Of a stretch of 64,000 nucleotides of DNA, positions 31,059 through 46,437 are shown one piece after another. Under the pieces are notes generated by a model, which was not told where the DNA came from, did not search any database, and worked only from the letters and a program-made list of their open reading frames with translations. Every line of letters begins with the position of its first letter. Position 1 is the first letter of the stretch. The DNA comes from Brachypodium distachyon (lineage: Eukaryota; Streptophyta; Magnoliopsida; Poales; Poaceae), in assembly GCF_000005505.3 (NCBI RefSeq), contig NC_016133.3, positions 44,419,237-44,483,236 of the forward strand, given 5' to 3'. Both the position numbers and the translations under genes were made by a program.

Positions 31059-33588
31059 ACTGACATGCATAGTCTTTGTCTATGCGTGTTTTAAAGGATA
31101 TGTGTGTTTAAAATATTCGTATCAAATGTCAACTTTAATACTCCCTCCGTTTCATATTAATTGGCATCCTTTTTAGGCGAAAGGTCGTTATCTCAAGATA
31201 CTAAGCAATATCTAGATAAATAAGCTGCTCCCAAGTTATCCGAATCCAGGGACTTCATCAGAGACGTCAAAGTGCTTGAATGTTCTTGTATGGAGTCAGT
31301 TCAATCGTTACCACATCTGTTGTAGTAAGAACCTAAATTGTCTGCCTCACACTATATGATTACTTGGCTGGAAATGTTGTGTTGTTTATAGAGAAACGTG
31401 ACATAGAACATTGCATATGCTGGTGCTTATGAGGTCTTGGCTAACAACTTCTCAGATACTGTCTGCCGAGGACAAGCTGAAATCAATTATCTTGGCTCCC
31501 TTTCGGCCTGTAGAGAAGTAAATTCGCCAATCCTTTCACTTTTCCTGGTCCCTACTCGTAAATTTGTACCTTCTTGTTACGAAGCTCAAGAACACTCTGG
31601 AGGTATCTACTATTTAATGCTTTTGCATCTACAACAAAATAGAAGATACCTAATTTGTAGCCATTAATAGAAATACCATTTGGTAGCCTGCCAAAATTGA
31701 AATAAAGAAATAGCATGTGAATTTTTTAGCTATCACCATGGTAGAAACCCATTCCATATGCTTCAAAGTAGAAGATAAATAATTTGTAGGCATTAGCGGA
31801 AAGACCAATAGCATGTGATTTTTTTAGCTATCACCATGGTAGAAACACATTCCATATGCTTGAAAGTAGAAGATAAATAATTAGTATCCATTAACGGAAA
31901 GGCCAATCAGCGGTCATAGCGACCTACAAGCTTTGTTAACCAAAAAATAATTCTCGTGTCAGAGTGATGCATTAGAGTAGTCTAAAATAGTTTTTCTACC
32001 AATTGATCTAGAAAGAGTGCCCACACCCTTGCAGATATGATCATTATGGTACAGTTAAAGTGATTGTTAAGAACGTTAGTCAACATTTTAGGTGTACTTT
32101 GGTGTTATGTATATAAAACTGAAAGCCATTTGTCCATTCTAGATGACATCATTATTAGGTGTCAAACTGAAGACATATAAATGTATATACATACATCTTG
32201 TAAAGTGGGTAGCATACCAGGTCATGATAAAGCAGAGGCTACATATTATGTCAAAGCTGGTAACTCGACAGTGAGAAGTCATAAAAATGCAAGATTAAGA
32301 CAACTGAATTATTGATAGAAGAGCAGCCAGCATAAGATTATTAACAAATATAGATATTGGCCAGCATAAGATTATTAACCAATGTTTTTAGTCTTATATG
32401 TAATCTGTTTTCTGATTGCTTACATCACGGATGGAACACGGTTTGCTAAATGAATGCATGACTCGTATTCAGTATCCAATGAATGGAAAATAGATACTGG
32501 ACAGCATAAGATTATTAACCTTGCTGTCTGGCCTTCGGGGATGCTTTAATTAGAAAATGAAAATATATTTGCTCAACAGCTTAAATTTTCCATAGAGACA
32601 ACAAAGAAGTGCACACATTACTGCCCCTGATATTTTGACATTGTTTCCTACCAATAAACTCTATGCATTGAGACAAACTGATAGTGATCTACATGTATAT
32701 AACGGAATACAAGAAACTGAGAATGTGACTCTGACTCCAACTTGCATCTCTTATCTCATTGCTTGAAAGAACAGAAAAGGCACAGCAGACCAAGTAGATG
32801 GGGGCAACGATTTTCTAATATTATTATTAAGGAACTGATGATTTGATTACATAAACTATTCAAAAGAAAATTGATGAATTGATTACAGAAACAATTCGTG
32901 ACACACGTCAGTGCAGTGCTAGAAACAGATCTAATTACAATTGAAAGACTGCAATTGAAGGGAAGCCAAACTTACAAACTTCAGACAATAAATAGGATAT
33001 TGATCCACAAGTCCACAACCACGGATCGAGAATACAATCATAACGGTCTCCTCCGTGAGGGCGACGTCAGCAGGTTCGATCAATCGGGACATGGACGATT
33101 AAGGCGACTGAGGTGGTAGTGTTGATTCCTCAGGACAACAACGCTGCAACGCTTGGGTAAAGCCATGGTGGAAGCCTGGTGAGAGCGTGAGGCCTCACCT
33201 CTGAGGTGACCCTCATGAACGTCTAGGGCATGTGCTGCCGTTCGGGACGATCGGGAGAGAGGACGGTCGGGAATTCGGTAGAGAGCAGTCGCTGGCCGCC
33301 AAAAGATGTAGCTAGGTCGCGCGTAGAGCTCAAGAGAGAATCAGGGCGGCGCTGGGTGTCGTCAGATTGGAAAGAAAAGTATATTGGGGGAGAACGGAGG
33401 TTAGAGATGATACGTTTATTTTATTGATGGCATAGGTGGGTAATTATTTTGCAATTCTAGATAAACGGCTGATGTCTTCTGATGTATCGAATAAATGGCA
33501 AGATGTTTTGCTCTTCTTTTGGAATTTCTAGCCTCCTCTCTTTTTTATGGTTGCTCTGTCATGTATTTTTAGTATATAATAGATCTGT
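31059..33588. other. Intergenic with small repeats, no gene recognised
   Basis: Contains the 98-bp tandem repeat at 31709-31906 and three copies of CAGCATAAGATTATTAAC (32328, 32362, 32502). From 33050 to 33400 the sequence turns GC-rich, and on the minus strand an ATG near 33165 opens only a short frame; it resembles a leader with first exon but no downstream exon was found. Confidence 0.45.
31709..31906 (+). repeat. 98-bp tandem duplication
   Basis: AATAGCATGTGA begins both units (31709 and 31807), and CACCATGGTAGAAAC and AAGTAGAAGATAAATAATT recur in each. A weaker partial third copy lies just upstream, from about 31629. Confidence 0.85.
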
Positions 33589-34604
33589 CCACGTGGCATA
33601 ACATGCAGAGGGTCTCTCGAGAGACCAGGTCTCTTAAGATTATATACCCCCCATGGCCCCACACGGCGCGGACGGTGGGACATGATCCCGCTGCCGATGC
33701 CGCGATGTTGGGCTGCCGCCGCCATCACAGCCGTGGGAGCAGCCCAGATGTGGAGGAAAAGACGGAGGAGCAGCAGATCTTGTTGTTCACGATCATGACC
33801 AACCTCCACCTCCAGTTCCAGTACTCCTCCCTAATCTGTGGTACCACGAGGGAGGATAGATCTTGTTGTTTTGTTTTTGGATTTTGCGGTTTCTCTTTGA
33901 ATTGAGAGGTACATGTACACTGATTGATCCGTAAGGTACTTTGATTGATGAGGTACTTAAGAAGGTACTGTGATTGTGATTTTTTAGTACCATGAGTACA
34001 TGAAAATGCACTAGTTTTTTCGTTATGAATGTTTGTGTTGTGATTTTTGTCTAGCTACAAGATGTACATAATTTGATCTGACAAGATACCTAAAAACTGT
34101 TAAGGTACATATCATGTACATAATTTGATAAGTTGGTTCATGACGATGTACTAAATTTTGATGAATGTTCATGTGTCTTTTTCTTGGTACATCATAGGTA
34201 CGTGTGATGTACTCGTTTCATTAGTTTATGTACACGAAGTACTTAAAAACTAATAAGGTACATGTCATGTATCATACGATGTACTCGTCTCATAAGTTCA
34301 TGTACATGAGGTATTTAAAAATTACTAAGTTACTATTCATATACCGTAATATACTAAATATGTACTAAAAAACATATCATGCACCACGATGAAGTTAAAT
34401 GTGAGAGGGAGAGAGAGAAAGAGATTAAGAAGAGCAAAAAAAATGTCACGTGGTCAAACCGTTAATCTTTCTTCTAATTTAGTGTAATAAATTAATGAGA
34501 GAGAGAGAGTGGAAGGGGGAGTGCCAAACTAGTGGCTAGGACGGACTTGGATCCCTGACTTAAGATCCCTCTCCGGCTAGGCCAGTGGGTGCATATGCCA
34601 CGTT
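33589..34604. mobile_element. GTAC-rich DNA element with imperfect terminal inverted repeats
   Basis: The left end has ACGTGGCATAACATGCA and the right end, in reverse complement, ACGTGGCATATGCA; both then lead to a TCTTAAG block. The left terminus includes the perfect palindrome GGTCTCTCGAGAGACC. The interior (33905-34380) has about 17 GTAC tetramers, like the 21-kb insertion. No protein and no certain target duplication. The class could be Mutator-like; this is a guess. Confidence 0.5.
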
Positions 34605-34640
34605 AATGAAACAATGATGACACACCTTTCGTCGGATTAG

Positions 34641-34795
34641 TACTCCCTCCATTCTGTAAAAGACCTCATATTTTTCCGTGCAACAAAAGATGCCTCAAGT
34701 TTATCAAAATTTAGATGTATGTAGACATTACTTAGTGTATAGATGCATTCAAATTTAGTCAAAGTTGAGACATCTTTTGTTGTACGGAGAAAGTA
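34641..34795. mobile_element. Stowaway MITE
   Basis: TACTCCCTCCATTCTGTAAA at the left pairs with ACATCTTTTGTTGTACGGAG near the right end, with an ATTTAGATGTATGTAGACAT core. About 155 bp. Confidence 0.8.
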
Positions 34796-35663
34796 TAATA
34801 CTTTTCTCATTTATTCTCTAATATATCTTATTTGTTTCTTAGCTCCAGCAGTCTATCAATAACTCCTCACATTTTTAAACAATACGAACATTACACTATA
34901 TACAAGAATTGTCTTGCTTGAAGTGCATAATTCTACAATATATTCCAGCAAAAAAAGAGCTCATAAATCTATATGAGCTACTATTCTATTGAAGACCGAG
35001 TACTGCCTCGACTGGAACGCGGAGTTCCTAAATTTCTGTTCGGTTCTGATATTTTTAAATCTAAGTCTTCGGAATTCATCACAATCAAGGCTGTAAATTC
35101 CAAGACTCTGATCACCTTACATTTTTCCTTGCGCGAAAAAAGTATCTTATCCACCTCCGGCTCAAAGGTTCTTCCCACACCCCCAAGTCAGTTTGCCGGG
35201 CAGAAAAACTAGGCGTGCAAAGCGTGTCGGTTTCCAACTCGGTGAGAGTCGCTGTCGCCTTCACACCCGGACGTACCACCGAAACGGACGGGAAGGGAGC
35301 TCTCCTCATCCTGCACGTCTCCTCATGCCTTACAATAAACTACACTGGCACTCCACTACTGACCGGACCACGGCTAACTTCGTTGTCTCCTCGCTGACTG
35401 ACATGTGCGGCAATCTCCGGCCAGGGGGAAGCATCGACCCCGTTGTCAGTGATAGCAGCTCCATACAGAACGGTTAAATATAACGCGGAGATTAATTGTG
35501 TAGTGGTTTATTGAGCACGTCGGCGCATTTCTTTAGCGCCGGGAGAGACGACCTCCTTGGATATCGCACACGGGGTACTATTTCTCAAGCACATCCTCCA
35601 CTGATGGTAAAATCAAGTTAGAAGAGTACTAGTTCTACGTGTGGACGGTGGTAGTTGCCTAGT
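34796..35663. other. Intergenic, nothing recognised
   Basis: Several short frames cross each other on both strands at 34970-35480, without domain features. No repeat pair is seen. Confidence 0.4.
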
Positions 35664-38275
35664 TTTTTTTTTTTTTTAACTCAAGACTTTATTTAAACTA
35701 GACCAAACATAAAACAAACATAAAACGGCCTTAGTTGGACAAGAGGCCGAAGGATGGCTTACTGAACTACAAGCAAAGATGCAAGAGCTCCTAGGTGCAG
35801 TTCTATAAGCACATTGAGCTTCCCTATGAGCATTTCTATTGCTCTCTCTCTTAATCTTGTAGATTGTCGTGTCATTTGCTTCAGTATTGGATACGAAGCC
35901 TTGTAGATTTGACATGATGCTCCAATGGCCTGGTTTTTCCTTAGGCTTCCTCGAAGCTACCGCCAGTGATAGAGTCTCGTTATCTGTTAAAAAGTTTGCA
36001 CAATGAAGAAGTTGTAATCTTGAAGCAATTATGCTTGCGAGTTCCAAGGCTTGAGCTTCAGCTGAAGGGCGCTATCCGCTACTGAAGTTGCCTGCAAGAA
36101 GATGGTTTTGTGCTGATGATGACGAGGTGCATAGATGAAGACTTCCAGTCCGGCGTGCTTTCCAGGACCTACACAAGAAAGATTAAGAGGATTTTGCTCC
36201 TTCCAAGCCGCATCAATAAATATATTTGGGCCTTCCTTTATCCTTTTGCTGTCCATAGAATAAACAGATTTATAAAGAGTATTTTGGACAGGATCTTGTG
36301 CAATCTCCATTTGGAAGGTTTTTGCTTCGGTTTGAAAAAGCGCCTTAGCTCCATGTATGACCTGCAATGGACTTTGATTTATTGAATTGAACAAGAGATC
36401 GTTTCTTGATTTCCACAACATCCAGAGGACTGCAAAGATGAACTCGAGCATGTTGTCGTGCGTGGAAGCTTGTAAAATGGCTTGAATTATCTCCGGAACT
36501 GTCAGAATATTTTGCTCCAGCATGCTATCGACCCTTATACCTTAAAAAGTAGCAAACCACACAACTTATGCATATTCGCAAGTAAAAAACAGATGGAGTT
36601 CATTTTCTACCTGACCACATCGTTTGCAGAATTTTTCAATGTGCCTTGATAAGGTAGACCCTCTCTCTCCTGTAGCAAGAGCTTTCCTCGACAAGCGCCA
36701 CGCAAAAGTTTGTATCCGAGGTGGCAAAAGCTTACTTTTCCATGCCGCCGTAGTTAGATTCTTCAGATTTTCTGCAAAACTGACATTGACAACATGATTG
36801 TTTTGGATACGACGCGCAATTAAAGATTTGTAGGCATTTTTAGAAGTACATATCCCATTAGCAGAGTGCTTCCAAATCACAATATCTTCATAATCATCAT
36901 GAGTGATGGGAATACCCAACACCTTAGTGTTGGGTATCCATAAATCAGCCACAATATTAGGATAAACAAAATTCTGAGATTGGATATTAAGGAGATTATG
37001 AATGTTTTCCCAGAAATGGGCCCATGGGCTATTCCAAATGTTGTTGTTACCTCTAGCAATTTGGATAGTGCAATTTTCAGCAAGTTTATCCTTAACTTTG
37101 AGGATAGAAGTCCAAAAAGCAGATTTGGGAGTGTTACCACTAGCCTTCCAGAAGGAGTTGTTGTGATAGTATTTACCTTTTAGAATTTTTGAAACAAAAG
37201 TTGTTTCATCTGCCGCAATTCTCCAAGCCGTGCATGTTAAGAGTCCTTCATTGACAGCTTGGAGGTCTCGAACACCTAATCCTCCATCTCTCATGGGCTT
37301 GCAAATCTCAGTCCAAGCTTTGAGGTAAAGTGGTTTTTTCCGGTTTCCTTCTTGGACACCTGTCCATAAAAATCTCTAATGACAGAAGTTAACCTTTTAA
37401 TGAGTTTTTTTGATAAAAGGATGTTAGCCATGTAGTACACAGGAATTGAAGAGAAAACAGACTTTATCAGAGTAAGTCTTCCAGCATGTGAAAGTCTATT
37501 GGCTTTATATAAGCTCAGCTTAGTTATAAATTTGTCAACAATAAAAGAGTAAGCAGAAGATCTATTTTTAGCAGGCATTATCAAAGGGTGTCCCAAATGT
37601 TTTTCAGTAGTATCCATATCCTTAGCCGGAAAAAGGTTTCGAATTCTAGTTTTTTGTTGATTAGTAACAAGCTTGCTGAAAAGGATAGAGGATTTGTTCC
37701 AGTTAGGGATTTGTCCCGAGTGTTGACAAAAACTTTGGAGAATATGTTTGATTGTGAGGCAATCATCATTTGCAGCATCTCCACATATAATGAGGTCGTT
37801 AGCAAACATTATTGAATGAATGGCAGGAGCATTTTCACCTAGAAAAATGCCCTGAAGCCTTTGTTCCTGCATGGCATCTTGCAAAGTAGTTGATAATTCA
37901 TTAATAGCCATAACAAAAAGATAAGGAGACATCGGGCAACCCTGTCTAATACTCTGTAGTTTTTGAAATTACCACTAGGTTGACCATTAATAACCACCGA
38001 GAAATGGGCAGAGGTGATACAAGTTTTGACTAAGTTGATGAAGTGGTTTTTGAAACCTTGTCTTCTTAGAGCATTTAGAATATAATTCCATTGTATTCTA
38101 TCAAAAGCTTTAGCAAGGTCAATTTTAAGCAAAAAGAGCTCTGTTCTTCCAAGATGAAAGATTAAAGGAGTGAGTAATTTCCTGGCCCAGAATAATATTA
38201 TTGGAAATCCTTCTTGCTTTAACAATGGTTGCTCATTGGAAGTTTCATTTCTCATCAGCCATGGAGTCAAGAAAG
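35664..38275 (-). mobile_element. L1-type LINE, 5'-truncated and inactivated
   Basis: On the minus strand the order is RT palm (LKIDLAKAFDRIQWNYI, 38270-37839), RT active site and rest (37932-37291), zf-RVT region (RDGGLGVRDLQAVNEGLL, then WRLSRKALATGERG and FCKRCGQVENELHLFFTCE, 37294-36566) and RNase H (36523-35676). Frames change at about 37935, 37325, 36540 and 36045. The catalytic box is FAND instead of FADD, so the first Asp is lost (GAC to AAC). The 3' end is marked by a T-run at 35664-35678 on the plus strand, the poly(A) tail. The 5' end abuts a Stowaway MITE. No target duplication was found. Confidence 0.88.
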
Positions 38276-38391
38276 TATTCTCTCCGAACTATATTAATTG
38301 TCAAAATATTACATGTATCTAGATGTTTTTAAGACATAGATACATTTATATTTGACAAATTTTAGACAATTAATATGGATCAGACGAAGTA
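38276..38391. mobile_element. Stowaway MITE at the 5' edge of the LINE
   Basis: TATTCTCTCCGAACTATATT pairs with AATATGGATCAGACGAAGTA. About 116 bp, with the usual TGTATCTAGATG core. Degenerate ends suggest some age. Confidence 0.78.
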
Positions 38392-38621
38392 CTGTCTCTC
38401 TGTTTCAGTATATGAAATTTTCTAATTTTGTTTTCATTCAAACTTTATTTGAGTCTGACTCAAACTTATAAAAGAATGTACTAATATTTGCAATATTAAC
38501 TGAGTGTGCAATGAAGATATATATTGTTGACGAATTTGATTAAACTAATTTAGAGTTATAAATGCTGACATATTTTTTATAAAGTAAATTAGAGTTATAA
38601 TTGCTCATTTAAAAAAAAACA

Positions 38622-38748
38622 TACTTCCTCCGTCCAACAAAAGATGCATCAAGTTTGTCAAAATTTAAATGTATTTAGACATGACTTAATATATAGATGC
38701 ATTTAAATTTAATCAAAACTAAGACATTTTTGTTAGAAGGAGTGAGTA
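38622..38748. mobile_element. Stowaway MITE upstream of the cysteine protease gene
   Basis: TACTTCCTCCGTCCAACAAA pairs with TTTTGTTAGAAGGAGTGAGTA; about 127 bp. It ends about 275 bp before the protease start codon, so it lies in the promoter region. Confidence 0.8.
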
Positions 38749-38932
38749 CAATTTTTTTTTAAATGATTTAGAATTGAGATCCTTTCACCGCAACCGAGAG
38801 ATTCGATGCATGTAGACGGACTACGAAAATATCTCCGGATAACCCTTCAACATCACGAATCTTCAGAGCGCGTTCTTGCAATTTCTGTAAAGATGAGGGT
38901 CAAAACCAAAAATGTCTCCTTGAACAACTTTT

Positions 38933-38941
38933 CCTATAAAG
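38933..38941 (+). promoter_or_regulatory. Possible TATA box of the protease gene
   Basis: CCTATAAAG lies about 85 bp before the ATG at 39024, a usual distance for a short leader. Chosen by sequence and position only. Confidence 0.4.
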
Positions 38942-39023
38942 CAACTGCTAGTGGAGTCAGAGAAATCGAAGCAAAAACTAACCCATCCAAACAAGCAAAG
39001 GGGGAAAAGCAAGAAATCCCCCA

Positions 39024-41694
<2,671 letters not shown>

Positions 41695-43946
41695 ACTCTG
41701 ATCAGCAGTCCTCCTGGAATTAATAGTGATTTCGATATATGGTAGAACGTCAATTCGGAGTTGGTTTAGGCTCCATCATCACCGTGGTATGTGCGTTGGA
41801 GATGTGAAGCTGAACAGAATGCTTGCTGTAACCTAAATATTTGCTTTGTGCTATGCCATGCATGTTCGCCACACGCTATTTGGATGTGGCTAAATTAAAG
41901 CTACTGAACTTCTGAATAATTTTGTACATAAGTGTGCTTCCGTGAAAAAGGTGTCTTTGTGTTTTGTGGTGACATGATTGTGAGCTAATGCAGTATTTGT
42001 GGGTGCATTCCAGATCCAAATGTCACTCTGCTATGCTTAATCGGCGCATCTAGGGATGCTTGATGGGTGTTCCTCCCTCTGATCCATGTAGTACAAATTT
42101 GTACTCCTAATTTTCTTATACAAAAGCATCGCAAAGTGAAATCTTCTGTTCTCTTTCACAAACACCCATGCCAATTCTTGTCGAAATATTACATGGATCT
42201 AAACACTTCTAGAAATAAATGCATTCATATTTGAACAAGTTTGAGATCAGAATTATGGAACGGAACCAAAGGAGTAGCACCCAATACAGCAGCTGTCACT
42301 CGAAAACACCCTCGGCTGGACTCGTGGAGTTCAAAAATAAGACTTGAAGTCATTGCATGCTCTTGCTTGCTAGTGTCATTCATAAGGTTTGCTCCGGTTG
42401 CACAACAGCGTTCGTTCAAAAATAAGACTTGAAGTCATTGCATGCTCTTGCTTGCTAGTGTCAATTCATAAGGTTTGCTTCGGTTGCACAACAGCGTTCA
42501 ATCACTATGACATTTAGGATTCCAAGCAAGTGCAACCCATGCGTGTGGGTGTGGTGTGGGTGTGCACATGAAAAGAAGCACCAACACTGCCGGTAGCAAG
42601 TTTTGGTTAACTATTTTGCGTGAAACGACCAGGAAAGCACGAGCAAGTTGCTATGCATGTGTTTGCAATTGGTACATGTTTGAAAATTCTTATTTAAAAA
42701 ACAGTGTCATTATAGATTTTCTCTTAATTTCTAGTTGGTGACCGCACAACTGTCGCCTCTCTGTTATACATGTGTACGCAACCCCCTAGTTGAACAAACT
42801 CGTACGTTCCTAGATTGTCTCAACTATACGCAAGCTACGCACGCACATTCTCCTCATTTCTGTCGCTCTCCAACCATCCTTAGGAAACGTCCGTCCAACA
42901 TGCACACTCCAACCAGGCCCTGGCTCCAACCTCATACCATTATCCAAGGGAGTTGCTGCTTACCGTACGTGTAACCATCAAGCCGCGCCAGAAACGTACA
43001 TAGATTTTGTTTCCTGCATGCCGCCATGTTTTTGTTTACTGACAAGAATGCCAAAAACATATATTAAATCAACTAACTCTTACAGAATCATCTTTAAAAA
43101 ATAATGCAAATGAGTTTTTTTAGGAAAGCAAAGCCGTCATCCTACTGAACTCGATGGTTGCACGCTCGATAATTGGGTTAGGATCTGAGGAACCTTAGTT
43201 TGGATAATGGAATATTCGCTATTCTGATTTTTGGGATACTGCAAATCCACTTATCCAACAATTTAAGTCCATTTTCCTACTTTTCCTGCAAGGGTTTCAA
43301 GGGGAGCATGTGAGTTAAGCTTGATGCTCAATTCGGAACCATTTCGGAGCTAGAAAAACGTTGTTGACGTAGCAACCGAAAAGTCGCATGTCAGAACAGA
43401 AGACGCCGGCGACAGTGATCTAAGGAACAGACCGTTGTCCCAAAGATTTGGATGGCCACCCCAGATCCAACCAAAAGGATCTCAGAAGAGTGGAAGACTA
43501 ACCTCATTAGCTCCGCGACGAAGTCGAAGCTGGTCAAGCTTCGCCGAACAGAAAAGAAGCACCAAGACACCAAGACCAACTACAAAACACGAAGATGGAA
43601 CCGGATCCACTGCTCAGAAGAGCAACAACCAAACGATGCCCGTCCTCTACGCCACCGATGATTACGTTGTACGGCGTATCCTCCGTATTGCTATTGCTGA
43701 GGAACCAAATCTTCAATTCTAAGAGACCCGTGCACTAAACGGTGGGGATGCATTTTCATGTGAGATTGGAGCGGTGGATGGGTTTTGCTTGTGGCAGCGA
43801 CCTCTCTATTCTGTCGTCTTAAGATGAGCTAGCATTGGGCGCATGCCGCCATGTTGAAAAGTGTTTTGCTGATGCATTTCACACGACTATTTTTAATTAA
43901 TTTCACACCGTGGGCAGAGCCAACGGGAGCTTCGCCCCAAAGCAAT
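41695..43946. other. 3' flank of the protease gene and repeat-rich intergenic DNA
   Basis: The first 250 bp should hold the 3' UTR. A composite Stowaway remnant (CTCCCTCTGATCC ... ATTATGGAACGG) lies at 42073-42270, and an 85-bp tandem duplication at 42329-42499. A 69-codon frame at 43452-43661 (MATPDPTKRISEEWK) has no recognised domain. Confidence 0.5.
42329..42499 (+). repeat. 85-bp tandem duplication
   Basis: GTTCAAAAATAAGACTTGAA starts both units (42329 and 42414), and both end CGGTTGCACAACAGCGTTC. Only a few bases differ, so the event is recent. Confidence 0.92.
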
Positions 43947-44159
43947 TGTTGTGAAATGAAAGATTGAGAATGAATCTATTGACTGTGTTTATATATATAC
44001 AAGGGGAAGAGACACCAATACATGCACTGGTGTCCCAAATATTTGGCATTCGCGTCCCCAGTTTTGGAAATTTGGGACGCGAGCGGTTACATGTTAACTG
44101 CTAACTATTAATTAACTAATAATTAATCCTAATTGATCATATACTAATTAATCTTAACA
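43947..44159 (-). repeat. 3' LTR (minus orientation), 213 bp
   Basis: Shares with the partner at 46438 the blocks GGTGTCCCAAATATTTGGC, GACGCGAGCGGTTACATGTT and AATTAATCCTAATTGATCAT. It is longer through an extra TATATATACAAGGGGAAGAG-containing stretch. Confidence 0.92.
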
Positions 44160-44777
44160 CTCTCCCTCGATCAATTTGCTCCGTTGATATGTATATACTT
44201 GAAACATCATGGAATCTTGTAATCTTGTAATTTCCTCCAAAAACCCTGTGGGAAAAATATTGAGGAAAGTAATACTGATATTGATATGTTGTGAAAACTC
44301 CTTTCTAAAAACCCAATGGGAAAAATAAGGAGAAAATGGTACAACATATATTGGACATTATTTCTTGATATTTCATATAGAACTATGTGAACAATAAATG
44401 TGCCTTGTATATTATCCACAAAAAACCTGGTGGGGAAAATTAAAAATATGACATATAATTTTATGTTAATATTGTCTCATTAAAAACCTTTTATGAGAAA
44501 CTAGTGAGTAAAACTCATAATAGAAAAAGAGTGCAATATGATGTTATGAACAGGTTAATTTCAGGTGAATACTCCCCCTGATGCTTGCAAAATTTTAAGT
44601 CGTCGCATACCAATCCCATAGACACATTTTTAAAATGTGGAGTTGGGTAAGTACTTAGTGAACAAATTTGCGAGGTTATCACATGATTTGGTTTGCAAGA
44701 TATTTATCTCCCCATTTTGTTGCAATTCATGAGGATAGAATAGTTTAGGTGCAATATGTTTAGTTATATATTGCTTT

Positions 44778-45029
44778 TTATATAACCCGTTTGCATCTGT
44801 GCAACATAAGCAGGATTATCTTCATAGATAATTGTAAGTGATTCAATCGAATCAATACCACATGATTGTTGTATGTGGTTCTGCGTAGCCATACACTTCC
44901 ACGAGATGCTTCGTATAGAGCTATTATTTCAGAATGATTTGTGGATGTAGCCACTAGTGTCTGCTTAGAAGACTTCCACGATATGGCTGTCCCACTGTGT
45001 TCAATAAGGTGTATGTTCCCATGAAACAT
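44778..45029 (-). pseudogene. copia RNase H remnant
   Basis: Reads SGTAISWKSSKQTLVATSTN then HSEIIALYEASR, the conserved copia RNase H block (W-x-S-x-K-Q-x-x-x-A-x-S-T-x-x-x-E). No reverse transcriptase or integrase remains. It places the parent element in Ty1/copia and its sense on the minus strand. Confidence 0.8.
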
Positions 45030-46437
45030 TCAACGCCATTTAGCATTTACCGTTATTGAAAATCTATAGTACCTTATGATTCACATATATTAAATTGAGG
45101 TAGTCACTATGTGATGATTTTTGCTTACTACGAATGGAGCTTTTTTTTTGAATCAAGTCAAATTTGTGCATATTGATGCCATTTGGGACTTAATCGATGA
45201 AACAAAACTCTCAAATTTGCAAGAAATAAGGATCTCAATTGCAAAGTCATAAATATCACATGTAATAGGCAATGTATATCATACAAACACATTGAACATG
45301 ATAATATTTACTTAGACATTTACATAGGAACATGTCTTTGAATAGATATTCAACAGAAAACTACTGGAATCTAATTAAATATAAGTCCAAGGACCTATAA
45401 ATAATAGTTACTTGTACTATTAAGCAGACTTTAGGACCAAATCGCAAATAACCAGGAGTTCCGGGCTTTTCTGCAAAATGGCTTTTGCCTATGGAGGTGG
45501 GGGGGGTGTGGCGGGGGGGCACGCTGGCCGCTGGGGCTGCAGGCGGCGTCCCGGGCCTGGGACCTCGGTGGCCTGTCGGCCGGCACAGGTCGGGGCCGGG
45601 GTGGATCGGGAGGGGGATAAAGGGGTAGGGCTGGGCGGTTAGGGTTTCCCAGCCCCCACACCCAACGGCGCCGCCATGGCTGCCGCCTGCAGCCGCCCGC
45701 CACCACTGCTGCCGCCGCACCTTAGAGAGAGGAGTGGAGGCCAAGGGCTGAGGGCTCGCCGCGAACCGGCGGAGGAGGCGCCTCGCCTCCGTGTGGACTT
45801 CGGATGGGGTCGCGGGTGGAGCCACGGCCGAAGTGATAGGAGGTTTCGGATTTGGAGAAGACGGGCCGGCCGGGATGGAGGCAAGCCAAGCCTTTTCGAC
45901 GGTGCCCATCTCCTCGATCACCTCTGCCTTCAGCTGCCGCTGCCGTTTGTTGTTGTTGCCGCCGCCCACCACCGCTGCTCCGCGACGCCTAGAGAGAGGA
46001 GGGGAGGCCAAGGGCTCCGATTCCTTCTATTGTTGCCGGCGGCGGTCTCCTGTGCGCAGGAGCGGCGCCCGTTGGGGTCAGAGGCAACGACCTTGCCCAA
46101 GGCGGCGTGCTGATCGGAGTTGGAGGAGCCGCGCCCTCGGGTCACCCGTGTGGATCCAATGGCACCGAGGCCACCATGGTCGAGGGGTCCAGCGGCGACG
46201 AGGCCGTCAAGGTCCTGCGGTCCAGCGGGTTCCATGGGCATCGAATCCAGCGGCGTGTCGGGATCCAACGGCGTCGGCGAAGGTGAGTTCGCCGGCGGCG
46301 AAGTGCTTCGTCGCGTAGGAACTCGAAGAGATCCGTGAAGATCGAGGGCAGATCATAAATCGCCATCTTCTTACCTTTCTTTCTTCTCTGTTCTTGTTGT
46401 TGCTCTATGATGGAAGAGTCTAGCGTGAGTGATAACA

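Noticed and set aside
33052..33430. Possible leader and first exon of a minus-strand gene
   Set aside because: Only a 20-30 codon frame and no downstream exon or domain could be found.
43452..43661. 69-aa ORF MATPDPTKRISEEWK...
   Set aside because: Not recognised; short, no introns or neighbours to support it. Left as part of the intergenic entry.
45361..46318. 216-aa minus and 175-aa plus ORFs in the LTR element
   Set aside because: They overlap each other in GC-rich DNA between LTRs and have no recognisable Gag or other domain.
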